A stretch of DNA of 26,590 bases from JAEYLA01 sp035561315 (lineage in GTDB: Bacteria > Bacillota > Clostridia > Christensenellales > CAG-138). The position numbers and the translations under genes were made by a program. This document shows positions 6,923-14,072 of this stretch, piece by piece. The notes under the pieces are model-generated. The model made no database searches. It had not been told where the DNA came from and worked only from the letters and a program-made list of their open reading frames with translations. How positions within the stretch are numbered: position 1 is the first letter of the stretch; each line of letters starts with the position of its first letter. Location: the NCBI GenBank assembly GCA_035561315.1, contig DATMXR010000105.1:1-26590 (forward strand). Direction: 5' to 3'.

Positions 6923-8648
6923 ATTCGTCTACTCCTTTGCGCTGGGAAGCGAACACTTCGCGGTAAATCTCGCTTGTTTGCATCAGTTCGCCGTGCGTGC
7001 CCGCCGCGCTGACGTTCCCTTCGTCGAGCACCACGATCTGGTCCGCGTCCATAATGGAAGCGACGCGCTGCGCGATGATGATCGTGGTCATGCCCGCAAG
7101 CTCCCGTTTGAGGCCCTCCCGGATGCGGCGGTCGGTATCGGTATCGACGGCGCTCGTGCTGTCGTCCAGTATCATGATCTTCGGGCGCTTGATGAGCGCG
7201 CGGGCGATGCACAGCCGCTGCTTCTGGCCGCCGGAGAGGTTGACGCCGCCCTGGCCCAGCTCCGTATCGTAGCCGTTGGGAAAGCCCAGTATGAATTCGT
7301 GCGCCTGGGCGATGCGGCAGGCCTTTTCGATCTCTTCGTCCGTGGCGTCCGCGTTGCCCCATTTGAGGTTTTCGCGTATGGTGCCGGAAAACAGCACGTT
7401 GTTTTGCAGCACGATGGCGACCGAATCCCGCAAAGCCTTCAGGTCATAATCCCGCACATCGTTCCCGCCCACAAGCACGCTCCCCGCCTCCACGTCGTAG
7501 AGCCGCGGGATCAATTGCACCAGCGTGGTCTTGGCCGAGCCCGTCGCGCCCATTACGCCCACCGTCTGCCCCGCGGATATAGAAAGGTCAATGTCGCACA
7601 GCGTCGGCTCCCCGGAGCCCGCGCCGTAGCGGAAGCGCACGTCCTGGTAGGCCACGCTTCCGTCCGGCACTTCCGGTATGCCGTTTTTAGGGCTTACGAT
7701 ATCGGTCTCTTCCTGCAGCACCTCCGCGATGCGGGTAAAGGAGGCGCGGGTGATGACGATCATCATGAACACCATGCCCATCATCATCAGGGACATCAGT
7801 ATCTGCGTGGTGTAGCTGATAAAGCTCATCAGGTCGCCGGTAAGCATTTGGCCGTTGATGATGCGCGCGCCGCCGAACCAGGAGATGGCGATCATGCACG
7901 CGTTGACGACGAGCATCATCACCGGCATGGTCCATATGGACACCCGCTCCGCCGAATATTGCAGCTTCATGACGCGTTCGGAGACCTCGCGGAATTTTTC
8001 CGTTTCGTGGTCCTCGCGCACAAACGCCTTGACCACGCGGATGCCTATGAGGTCTTCCTGCACGTTGCGGTTCATTTTATCGTACTCGACAAACATTTTC
8101 CGAAAGCGCGGGTACGCGTAGGACATCACGAATATCAGCGTCGCCGCCAATATCGGCACCGCCACCAAAAATACCGTCGCCAGGTCCGCGCTGATGGACA
8201 TGGCCATAATGACCGCGAACACCAGCATGACGGGCGCGCGCACCGCAAGGCGCAGCGCCATCATAAACGTGTTCTGCACGCTTGTGACGTCGGTGGTGAG
8301 CCTCGTGACCAAGCTTGCGGTGCTGAACCGGTCGATATTGGAAAATGAAAAGCCCTGTATTTTTGCGAACATCGCCCGCCTGAGATTTTTCGCGAAGCCC
8401 GCGCCCGCCGTTGAGGAAAGGCGGGACGTAAGCATGCCGAAGCCCAGCGATAAAAGCGCCATGCCGATCATTAAGAGCCCGATCTTCGTAATATAAGCCA
8501 CGTCCCTGTTCGCGACGCCGATGTTGATGATACGCGACATCAAAAACGGGATGGTCACTTCCATCGCCACTTCGAGTATCATGGTGATCGGCGCCAGAAT
8601 GGCCTGTTTCTTGTATGCGCCCAAGTGGCGCAGCAGCGTTTTCAGCAT
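6909..8648 (-). CDS. ABC exporter half-transporter, degenerate-site subunit of a heterodimer
   Basis: A 579-residue membrane-ATPase fusion with six membrane segments (about 15-300) and an ATPase domain (about 333-570). The signature is canonical LSGGQ (471-475), but its own catalytic residues are altered: Walker A is GATGSAKT (367-374, Ala where Gly is usual), Walker B is IMILDD with Asp496 replacing the catalytic Glu, and the H-loop His is Gln527 (IIAQR). This pattern is the hallmark of the non-hydrolysing site in heterodimeric exporters. The degenerate site would pair with the LSQGQ signature of the partner encoded downstream. The start codon overlaps the end of the MarR gene by 7 bp and the stop overlaps the next ABC start by 14 bp, giving a tightly coupled MarR-ABC-ABC operon. 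Confidence 0.93.
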   Translation of the reverse strand: MLKTLLRHLGAYKKQAILAPITMILEVAMEVTIPFLMSRIINIGVANRDVAYITKIGLLMIGMALLSLGFGMLTSRLSSTAGAGFAKNLRRAMFAKIQGFSFSNIDRFSTASLVTRLTTDVTSVQNTFMMALRLAVRAPVMLVFAVIMAMSISADLATVFLVAVPILAATLIFVMSYAYPRFRKMFVEYDKMNRNVQEDLIGIRVVKAFVREDHETEKFREVSERVMKLQYSAERVSIWTMPVMMLVVNACMIAISWFGGARIINGQMLTGDLMSFISYTTQILMSLMMMGMVFMMIVITRASFTRIAEVLQEETDIVSPKNGIPEVPDGSVAYQDVRFRYGAGSGEPTLCDIDLSISAGQTVGVMGATGSAKTTLVQLIPRLYDVEAGSVLVGGNDVRDYDLKALRDSVAIVLQNNVLFSGTIRENLKWGNADATDEEIEKACRIAQAHEFILGFPNGYDTELGQGGVNLSGGQKQRLCIARALIKRPKIMILDDSTSAVDTDTDRRIREGLKRELAGMTTIIIAQRVASIMDADQIVVLDEGNVSAAGTHGELMQTSEIYREVFASQRKGVDEYAQA

Positions 8649-9157
8649 GTTTTCTCTCCCAGCATATGCTCGTGCGTTTCCCGTTTGAGACGCATGAGCG
8701 ATTCAAAATCCAGATGCTCGGTATCGAGCCTGGCGCGGTCCGCGGCGCTTTTTATGAGCTTTCCCAGCAGCACGGAAAGCGCTTCCATGTCCGCCCGGGA
8801 AAGGGCGGAAAATACATCCGCGTCCACCTCCATGTAACGCTGCTTGCACGCCTTTGAAACCTGCTCGCCCCTTTCCGTCAGGTACAGCCGGTTGCAGCGC
8901 TGGTCCTCTTCCGTCCGCTTTTTCAACAGCCCGTCCCGCTGCATCCGCTTTGTGGACTGCGCGACCGAGGACGGGGATATGAGCAGGGCTTCGGCAATCT
9001 GCACCTGCGTGCATCCGGGGTTGCCCCGGATGTATTCGAGCACCGGAAGCTGCCCGCAGTGCAGCGGGAATGTTTCCGCCGCCTTTCTTTGCAATGTCCG
9101 GCGCAGGCAAAAAAACTGTTCCAGCTGCAGCCCCGCATCCGGAGAACGTTCGGACAT
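8642..9157 (-). CDS. MarR-family transcriptional regulator of the ABC exporter operon
   Basis: A 171-residue winged helix-turn-helix protein. The MarR core is visible: HCGQLPVLEYIRGNPGCTQVQIAEALLISPSSVAQ is split over helices 2-4 (about 33-66), with the recognition helix around SPSSVAQSTKRMQ and the wing around KKRTEEDQRCNRLYLTERG (79-97). The start at 9157 has GGAGGAG about 4 bp upstream; the frame stays open further upstream, but nothing there looks coding. It is the first gene of the exporter operon and overlaps the next gene by 7 bp. A perfect palindrome lies 18 bp upstream of its start, between promoter and gene, which fits autorepression relieved by an effector that the exporter handles. 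Confidence 0.9.
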   Translation of the reverse strand: MSERSPDAGLQLEQFFCLRRTLQRKAAETFPLHCGQLPVLEYIRGNPGCTQVQIAEALLISPSSVAQSTKRMQRDGLLKKRTEEDQRCNRLYLTERGEQVSKACKQRYMEVDADVFSALSRADMEALSVLLGKLIKSAADRARLDTEHLDFESLMRLKRETHEHMLGEKTC

Positions 9158-9175
9158 GTTGCTCCTCCTCCATTT

Positions 9176-9191
9176 AATGAAGCGCTTCATT
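9176..9191. promoter_or_regulatory. 16-bp perfect palindrome, probable MarR operator
   Basis: AATGAAGCGCTTCATT is perfectly self-complementary. It lies just downstream of the predicted transcription start (about 9200) and upstream of the MarR ribosome binding site. Position, length and symmetry are typical for a MarR-dimer site, so binding would block transcription of the whole exporter operon. Confidence 0.75.
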
Positions 9192-9206
9192 GTTACGCAC
9201 TTTACT

Positions 9207-9235
9207 ATTATGCTCCCCCAAGTTTTTATTGTAAA
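9207..9235 (-). promoter_or_regulatory. Sigma-A promoter of the marR-ABC-ABC operon
   Basis: On the minus strand TTTACA (-35, 9230-9235), a 17-bp spacer and CATAAT (-10, 9207-9212) fit the vegetative consensus at nearly optimal spacing. The operator palindrome follows immediately. Confidence 0.75.
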
Positions 9236-9304
9236 GAGGCGAATATGGCACGAATGTAAAAAAAGCGTATCGGGTTTTCGTATATGCGGCGCGCCGCATG
9301 ATGC

Positions 9305-9340
9305 AAAAAAAGAGGCGCCGCACTCACTGCGGCGCCCCTT
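9305..9340 (-). terminator. Rho-independent terminator after the YhfC-family gene
   Basis: Minus-strand GGCGCCGCA, loop GTGAG and TGCGGCGCC form a 9-bp GC stem (9314-9336), extended by nearby A/T pairs and followed by a run of seven T (A-run 9305-9311 on the plus strand). It lies 17 bp after the stop codon at 9357. Confidence 0.85.
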
Positions 9341-9356
9341 TGCGTAAAAGCGGGTT

Positions 9357-10211
9357 TTACTGTTCCCCCGGAACATCCGCCGCCTGTTCGCCCGGGGAAT
9401 CCTGCGCGGGGAGTTCGCCCGCCGCGTCCGCGGGCAGCTCCGCCGCGGGGTATGCCTTTTTTGCGCGCAGCACATAGAAAAGGCACAGCGCCGCAAACAC
9501 CATCACGGCCCCTTCGAGCGCGAGCGGGCTCATGGGTACAAGGGAAGGCACGATCACCACAAACGCGTCCACGAACGTATGCGCGAGTATCGCGAGCAGC
9601 AGATATTTCCCGGGCCGGTTGCGCGCAAAGCCCGTAAATACCATGACGGAGAATGCGACGTGCAGCATCACCGCGAATATGCGCTCGACGCCTCCCAGTA
9701 TGGCATTAAGCGGCGTAAGCGCAGAAAGCTGCTCCGCGACGGCGGCGGCCTGCGCCCCGTCCATCAAAGAGGCCAATGTGCCGTTGTTCATGGCGATATA
9801 GAGGGTAAGGGAACTGATGAGCGAAACCCCGACCAGTATGACGGCCTCTATCCCGCCATGGCCGAAGCCGAACGCCACGGCGTCCGCGTAGCGCCTGTGT
9901 TTTTTGAGCATCAGTTTACAGAACAGGAACCGCGCGCATTCCTCGAACAGGCCCGCGGTGAACCCCAGAAACAGCCCGTGGAGCACGATGTTTTCGGAAA
10001 GCCGCTGCATAAAAGGGGTCTGCCCCAATATGGTCAAAAGCGGTATGCGCAAAAGCACCTGCGAGACGGTAAACGCAAGCGCGCCCGTAAAAAACGCGGG
10101 GGCGATTTTCAGCTTTTTCCCCTGCATGACGAGAAACGATACGACGGGCAGTGCAAAGCATATAACAATGCTTATGATGAGTCCGATGGTGATCCATGTG
10201 GAATCCTGCAT
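9357..10211 (-). CDS. YhfC-family putative intramembrane metalloprotease
   Basis: A 284-residue integral membrane protein with about seven or eight hydrophobic segments between residues 6 and 250. Conserved polar residues lie inside membrane helices in the CPBP/PrsW-like arrangement: Glu90-Glu91 (LFEECARF), His118 and Glu122 (GFGHGGIEA), His184 (MLHVAFS) and His211/Asp215 (LAHTFVDA). These would form a metal site, and YhfC proteins are regarded as putative glutamic/metallo intramembrane proteases; activity is inferred. The cytosolic or external tail (251-284) is Pro/Glu/Ala-rich with repeated ELPA and PGEQ units. The ATG at 10211 is chosen because GGAGG precedes it by 5 bp; the upstream TTG at 10223 lacks a site. 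It is transcribed alone from its own promoter. Confidence 0.8.
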   Translation of the reverse strand: MQDSTWITIGLIISIVICFALPVVSFLVMQGKKLKIAPAFFTGALAFTVSQVLLRIPLLTILGQTPFMQRLSENIVLHGLFLGFTAGLFEECARFLFCKLMLKKHRRYADAVAFGFGHGGIEAVILVGVSLISSLTLYIAMNNGTLASLMDGAQAAAVAEQLSALTPLNAILGGVERIFAVMLHVAFSVMVFTGFARNRPGKYLLLAILAHTFVDAFVVIVPSLVPMSPLALEGAVMVFAALCLFYVLRAKKAYPAAELPADAAGELPAQDSPGEQAADVPGEQ

Positions 10212-10272
10212 AAAACCCTCCAATCCCTGCGGCGCGGAAAATGCCGTAATCGAGTCACGTTATTTTCCTATT

Positions 10273-10301
10273 ATTGTATCCCGTACGCCCGCGGGATTCA
10301 A
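10273..10301 (-). promoter_or_regulatory. Sigma-A promoter of the YhfC-family gene
   Basis: Minus-strand TTGAAT (10296-10301), 17 bp and TACAAT (10273-10278) form a near-consensus promoter. Its leader is about 55 nt long before the start at 10211. The spacer contains the palindrome CCCGCGGG. Confidence 0.75.
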
Positions 10302-10308
10302 TCAAAAG

Positions 10309-10351
10309 ACAATTAAAAACAAAAACCGGCGTGCCTTTTTTCGCACGCCGG
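10309..10351 (-). terminator. Rho-independent terminator after the sodium-pump genes
   Basis: CCGGCGTGC (10326-10334) pairs perfectly with GCACGCCGG (10343-10351). On the minus strand it is followed by TTTTTGTTTTT. It lies 14 bp past the stop of the small OadG-like gene and just upstream of the YhfC promoter. Confidence 0.85.
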
Positions 10352-10365
10352 CAGGTTTAAGCTCC

Positions 10366-10503
10366 TTATTCCTTGTTTTTTCCCTGCTGCTTCTTGTTGA
10401 TTGCCAAAAGAAGCTTCACAAACAGATAAAACAGCACCAGGGATGCAAATACGCCAACGAGGCCATAGCCCATCAGGGACCAGCCCGCATTTACAATGCT
10501 CAT
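10366..10503 (-). CDS. OadG-related small membrane subunit (45 residues)
   Basis: ATG at 10503 opens a 45-codon frame: a single membrane helix (about residues 10-34, GYGLVGVFASLVLFYLFVKL) followed by a short Lys/Gln-rich tail (NKKQQGKNKE). A GGAGGTAG-type site precedes the start. The G-L-x-G-V-F-x-x-L-x-L-F-Y pattern matches the N-terminal helix of the gamma subunit of sodium-pumping decarboxylases (OadG), but the protein is about half the usual length and lacks the soluble His/Pro-rich tail. It follows the beta-subunit gene by 12 bp and shares its terminator. It probably stabilises that subunit. The gene is very short, but the pattern and the operon position make it convincing. Confidence 0.8.
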   Translation of the reverse strand: MSIVNAGWSLMGYGLVGVFASLVLFYLFVKLLLAINKKQQGKNKE

Positions 10504-10515
10504 GCTTCTACCTCC

Positions 10516-11691
10516 TTATTTAATCAACGTGGAGAGCCACGGGGTGATGGACAGTATGATGCCGCCCGCTATAACGGAGCCGATCTGCCCGGAGACGTTC
10601 GCGCCCATCGCCTGCATCAGGACAAAGTTTGTGGGGTCCTCGTCCTTCGCCATGCGCTGCACGATGCGGGCCGCCATGGGGAACGCGGAGATGCCCGCCG
10701 CGCCTACCATGGGGTTGACCTTTTCCTTGGAGAACAGGTTCAAAAGCTTCGCGAACAATACGCCGCCCGCGGTATCGAATACGAACGCGAAGAAGCCCAG
10801 CACCAGAATGCCGATCGTCTCTATGGTAAGGAACTTGCTAAAGTGCATGGACGCGCCGATCGTGATGCCCAGAAGCAGCGTGACGATGTTGGAAAGCTCC
10901 TTCTGCGCGGCCTGGGAGAGCCGTTCCACCACGCCCGCCTCTTTGAGCAGGTTGCCGAACATCAGCAGTCCGATCAGCGGCACGCTGATGGGAGCGAGTA
11001 TGCCCGCCAATATCGTGACGCCGATGGGGAAGAGCACCATGATCCACTTGGGGATGACGACATCGCTGTACTTCATGCGGATCTTCCGCTCTTCCTTGGT
11101 GGTCAAAAGCTTGATGACCGGCGGCTGGATAATGGGAACCAGGGACATGTAGGAATAAGCGGCGACGCTGATGGGCCCCAAAAGGTGAGGCGAGAACGCG
11201 TTCGCCACCATGATGGAGGTCGGCCCGTCCGCCGCGCCGATGATGCCGATGGACGCCGCGTCCTTCAATGAAAACGGGAAAAGGTTCGGCGCGATCTGCG
11301 AAAGGGCGATGGCGGCCATTACCGTAAGGAATATGCCGAACTGGGCCGCGGCCCCGAAAAACATCATTTTCGGCGTCGCGAACAGCGGCCGGAAATCCGT
11401 CATCGCGCCGATGCCGATGAATATCAGCGCCGGGAACAGCTCGGTGGCAATGCCGAAATCGTTGATGGTCTGCAGCAGCCCGTGCCCCGCCATATCCGTC
11501 TCCAACACGGGCCAGACCACGGACAGCGGAATGTTGACGAGGATCGCGCCAAAGCCTATGGGAAGCAGCAGCAACGGCTCATAGTCCTTTGCAATGGCGA
11601 GGTATATGAGCAACCCGCCGATCGCATACATAACGAGATACTCCCAATGGAATGCGAGTATGCCCTGGAACAAGTTTGAAATACCGCTCAT
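10516..11691 (-). CDS. Sodium-translocating decarboxylase, beta subunit (OadB/MmdB/GcdB family)
   Basis: A 391-residue polytopic membrane protein with around ten hydrophobic segments. The family signature GAADGPTS, with the Asp needed for sodium transport, lies at about residues 157-164. FFGAAAQFGIF precedes it, and a second conserved block MGANVSGQIGSVIAGG lies near the C-terminus. The beta subunit decarboxylates carboxybiotin and uses the energy to export sodium ions. Substrate (oxaloacetate, methylmalonyl-CoA or glutaconyl-CoA) is set by an alpha subunit, which is not in this window; neither is a biotin carrier. So the exact enzyme cannot be named. Ribosome binding site is weak (AAAGGAAAAG, distant). 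A small OadG-like gene follows in the same transcript. Confidence 0.92.
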   Translation of the reverse strand: MSGISNLFQGILAFHWEYLVMYAIGGLLIYLAIAKDYEPLLLLPIGFGAILVNIPLSVVWPVLETDMAGHGLLQTINDFGIATELFPALIFIGIGAMTDFRPLFATPKMMFFGAAAQFGIFLTVMAAIALSQIAPNLFPFSLKDAASIGIIGAADGPTSIMVANAFSPHLLGPISVAAYSYMSLVPIIQPPVIKLLTTKEERKIRMKYSDVVIPKWIMVLFPIGVTILAGILAPISVPLIGLLMFGNLLKEAGVVERLSQAAQKELSNIVTLLLGITIGASMHFSKFLTIETIGILVLGFFAFVFDTAGGVLFAKLLNLFSKEKVNPMVGAAGISAFPMAARIVQRMAKDEDPTNFVLMQAMGANVSGQIGSVIAGGIILSITPWLSTLIK

Positions 11692-11772
11692 TGTTTTTGT
11701 TCTTTTCCTTTCTACAGTTCGGAGTTAAAGTATCCTGCCTGATATGATGATTGCCAAAACGATATCGCTCTT

Positions 11773-11801
11773 ATTGTAGCATATCAAAATTTTTCTTGCA
11801 T
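11773..11801 (-). promoter_or_regulatory. Candidate promoter of the sodium-pump beta gene
   Basis: Minus-strand ATGCAA (11796-11801), 17 bp, then TACAAT (11773-11778). The -10 is good and the -35 weak. It would give a leader of about 75 nt before 11691. Confidence 0.45.
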
Positions 11802-11901
11802 CGCCCGTGTGAAGCAAACGTGAATTTTTTTTGTTATGAAGCGGATATATGGTATAAGCAAAGCTTCATGGCGGGGAATATGGAAACGGTTGCATTTACC
11901 C

Positions 11902-11930
11902 TTGCAACGCAAGAAAATTAGGGGTATACT
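11902..11930 (+). promoter_or_regulatory. Sigma-A promoter of zapA
   Basis: TTGCAA (11902-11907), exactly 17 bp, then TATACT (11925-11930). It points to a start about 30 nt upstream of the zapA ATG. Confidence 0.75.
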
Positions 11931-11966
11931 GGTAAAAACAGCGTATGGTTGGGGGTTATAAGGTAC

Positions 11967-12314
11967 ATGCAGAAGACGCGTGTCACTGTTCATGTAGCCG
12001 GTCAGACGGTGCATTTGTGCGGTACCGAGGAAGAGACGTACATCAAAAGCGTGGCTGCCTATGTGGATGAAAAAGTAGACGAGGTGCAAAAAGCGCACCC
12101 CGCGCTGGGTACCAGCACCTGCGTGATGCTCAGCGCCCTGAATATGGCGGACGAGCTGTTTAAATTACGGCAGCAGTACGCGGAACTGGACCAGCGGATC
12201 ATGGAGCTTAGAAACCTTTCCTCCCCCGCCCTCCTGCCGCGGCCCGGCGCAAAAGCGCCGGTCAGGCATCCGTTTGAAGAAAAGCCGGCGGCGAAGCAGA
12301 CGGAAGACAAATAA
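11967..12314 (+). CDS. zapA: Cell division protein ZapA
   Basis: ZapA is a small cytosolic protein that crosslinks FtsZ filaments and promotes Z-ring assembly. The 115-residue product begins QKTRVTVHVAGQTVHLCGTE, the beta-strand head of the family, followed by YIKSVAAYVDEKVDEV and a long helix (MADELFKLRQQYAELDQRIMEL, about 60-85) that forms the antiparallel coiled coil of the tetramer. A Pro/Ala/Lys-rich tail follows. ATG 11967 is preferred over the TTG at 11949 because the family normally starts close to this motif; AAGG lies 4 bp before it. It has its own promoter and a terminator right after the gene. Confidence 0.88.
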   Translation: MQKTRVTVHVAGQTVHLCGTEEETYIKSVAAYVDEKVDEVQKAHPALGTSTCVMLSALNMADELFKLRQQYAELDQRIMELRNLSSPALLPRPGAKAPVRHPFEEKPAAKQTEDK

Positions 12315-12330
12315 ATTCAGAAAAGCGCTA

Positions 12331-12353
12331 AAAATCCCGAAAGGGATTTTTTT
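12331..12353 (+). terminator. Terminator of zapA, probably bidirectional
   Basis: AAAATCCC, GAAA tetraloop and GGGATTTT, then TTT. On the minus strand it also ends in TTTTT, so it can serve the uracil permease gene that stops at 12426. A second GC-rich hairpin (GGGCGCCGCG at 12368-12377 with CGCGGCGCCC at 12388-12397) lies between, without a clear T-run. Confidence 0.8.
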
Positions 12354-12425
12354 ATGCGAATAGGTTAGGGCGCCGCGCTTTTTAAGCCGCGGCGCCCCTT
12401 TCAAATAACTTATGGGTCCTGAAAT

Positions 12426-13751
12426 TTATTCGTCCCTGCCCTTGCCGATCTGCAGGATGCCGTTTAAAGCGATGCCGAACAGGGAAGCCGTGGCGATTGC
12501 GGGGACCTGAATGCCGAAAATCGGGATCATGCCGCCCGGGAAGCCGTAATGCCCGCCCAGGCCGATGACGAGTATGGTGGCGATGACGGCGAGGTTGCGT
12601 GCCGAGAACATATCCACCTTGCGGTTGATCATAATCGCCACGCCCTGCGCGCCGATTACGCCGAACAGGTAGATGCACGCGCCGTTGATGACCGCGGAGG
12701 GGATGGTGTTGATGGCGTTGGAGACGGGCGCTAAAAAGGAGATCGCCATGGCGAGTATGGCCGCGGCGCCCAGGACCCAGGCGGAGAAGTTCTTTGTGAT
12801 GGCCATGGTGGAGAGGTTCTCGCCGTAGTTGGTGCCCGCGGGGCCGCCGAACAGGGAGGATACGATATCGCCCACGCCGTCGCCGATGAGGTTCAGGCCG
12901 AGCTTGCCCGCAATATCGCGCTTGGGCCTGCCCATTTTTTCAGCCAGGTCGTTCACATAGATGTCCAGCTGGAACAGGTGCGCCGTAGACTCGGGTATGG
13001 TCGCGATCGCGATGGGCATGATGGCGAGAAGCGCCGTGATATTCGGGGTGGGCAGCGTGAAGTGCGGAACCTGTATGACGGTGCCCGTAAACACATTGGA
13101 GAAATCCACAAGGCCCAGCGGGATCGCCGCGACGTAGCCGACGAGTATGCCGAAAAGTATGGAAAGCTGGCCGCCCACGCCCTTTAAATAGACCGAGAAC
13201 AAAATGGTAGCCAGGAGCGTAATGAGCGCGGCCGCCCACGCGACGCCGGATGTGGCGCCCGTGGCGGCGTCAAACGCGCCCGCGTTGGTGATGGCGGTGC
13301 CCGCGAGCGATATGCCGATCACCATCGCGATGGGGCCGGTCACCGTGGGGGGGAGCACCTTTTCTATTTTTTCAATGCCGAAGCGGTTTACGATAACGCC
13401 CGCGATGATGGAAACAAAGCCGGAACAGATGATGCCGAACTGGGCCTGTGAGATGAGCGCGTCGCTTGCGGGAACGCCGAACTGCGCCCCGGTGATGCCC
13501 GCGATGGCCGCGATGTAGGAGAAGCTGGAACCGTAGTAGAGGGGAATTTTCCCCTTTGTGATGAGCAGGAAGCAGATCGTCGCAAGCCCGCTTGCGAATA
13601 TGGTGGTGGAAACATGGAAGCCTGTCAGCAATGCGACAAGCACGGTCGCCGGGAACATGACGAGTATCTGCTGGAGCGCAAAGAAGATCAGTTTCCCCGT
13701 GCTTGGCTTGTCCTCCGGCAAATAACCGGGGACAGTCTTGGGTTTTTCCAT
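12426..13751 (-). CDS. uraA: Uracil permease (NCS2 family, UraA/PyrP-like)
   Basis: A 441-residue, 14-helix nucleobase transporter of the inner membrane that imports uracil with protons. Family marks include QQILVMFPATVLVALLTGF near the N-terminus, ATIPESTAHLF (Glu and His of the substrate site in UraA) and GGPAGTNYGENLSTMAITK (the second key Glu in NYGEN). The NYGEN form fits uracil permeases better than xanthine permeases. ATG 13751 is chosen because AAGGAG precedes it by 7 bp; the upstream start at 13775 has no site. The gene has its own promoter at 13855-13884 and a leader of about 100 nt with possible PyrR-type elements. It is followed by a shared terminator. Confidence 0.9.
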   Translation of the reverse strand: MEKPKTVPGYLPEDKPSTGKLIFFALQQILVMFPATVLVALLTGFHVSTTIFASGLATICFLLITKGKIPLYYGSSFSYIAAIAGITGAQFGVPASDALISQAQFGIICSGFVSIIAGVIVNRFGIEKIEKVLPPTVTGPIAMVIGISLAGTAITNAGAFDAATGATSGVAWAAALITLLATILFSVYLKGVGGQLSILFGILVGYVAAIPLGLVDFSNVFTGTVIQVPHFTLPTPNITALLAIMPIAIATIPESTAHLFQLDIYVNDLAEKMGRPKRDIAGKLGLNLIGDGVGDIVSSLFGGPAGTNYGENLSTMAITKNFSAWVLGAAAILAMAISFLAPVSNAINTIPSAVINGACIYLFGVIGAQGVAIMINRKVDMFSARNLAVIATILVIGLGGHYGFPGGMIPIFGIQVPAIATASLFGIALNGILQIGKGRDE

Positions 13752-13825
13752 TTGTATTCTCCTTCCAAATTTCATATGTTTGGCGCGTACCGGACGCGTG
13801 CAACATCAGGCATGAACTTTGCTTT

Positions 13826-13849
13826 TTGATGGATCGGCTCTCTGACCTC
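13826..13849 (-). promoter_or_regulatory. Possible PyrR-type RNA element in the uracil permease leader
   Basis: The transcript leader contains GAGGTCAGAGAGCCGATCC shortly after the predicted start. GGUC could pair with GAUC around an AGAGAG-containing loop, which recalls the PyrR binding-loop consensus ARUCCNGNGAGGYU, though several consensus positions differ. No clear attenuator with a T-run follows; only a CGCG-N7-CGCG dyad lies near the ribosome binding site. Confidence 0.3.
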
Positions 13850-13854
13850 GCGTA

Positions 13855-13884
13855 AGTATACCAAAAGCGTGTATGGGTTTTCAA
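13855..13884 (-). promoter_or_regulatory. Sigma-A promoter of the uracil permease gene
   Basis: Minus-strand TTGAAA (13879-13884), 18 bp, then TATACT (13855-13860). Confidence 0.65.
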
Positions 13885-14024
13885 TCCCAAATCTACAAAA
13901 AAGAAAATATTTCCGCCTTGCTCTTTTTAATGTTCAGTATGTTAAAAACAGGAGCCCGCATACCTGCCGGGAACGTCCCGGTATCGCGGCCTTTCACCCG
14001 CATTCATATGCAAAATCCATGCAT
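13885..14024. other. Non-coding spacer between the uracil permease promoter and the rplQ terminator
   Basis: No gene is visible here. It is more A/T-rich than its surroundings near 13895-13950. The only structure seen is a perfect CCGGGA-ACG-TCCCGG hairpin at 13967-13981 with no T-run on either strand. Confidence 0.6.
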
Positions 14025-14054
14025 AAAGAAAGCCGCCTCTTTCAAAAAGGCGGC
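14025..14054 (-). terminator. Terminator at the end of the ribosomal protein cluster
   Basis: GCCGCC (14032-14037) and GGCGGC (14049-14054) form a 6-bp GC stem on the minus strand, extended by flanking A/T pairs, followed by TTTCTTT. It lies 18 bp after the rplQ stop. Confidence 0.8.
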
Positions 14055-14072
14055 AAGCTTTTTCATCTTAAA

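Noticed and set aside
11692..11901. Possible small gene or RNA between the sodium-pump genes and zapA
   Set aside because: The stretch is A/T-rich with promoter-like elements in both directions but no open frame with a start site and no stable structured RNA by eye.
12368..12397. GC-rich hairpin as a separate terminator for the uracil permease gene
   Set aside because: The 10-bp stem is strong, but no T-run follows on the minus strand; the next hairpin at 12331-12353 is a better terminator.
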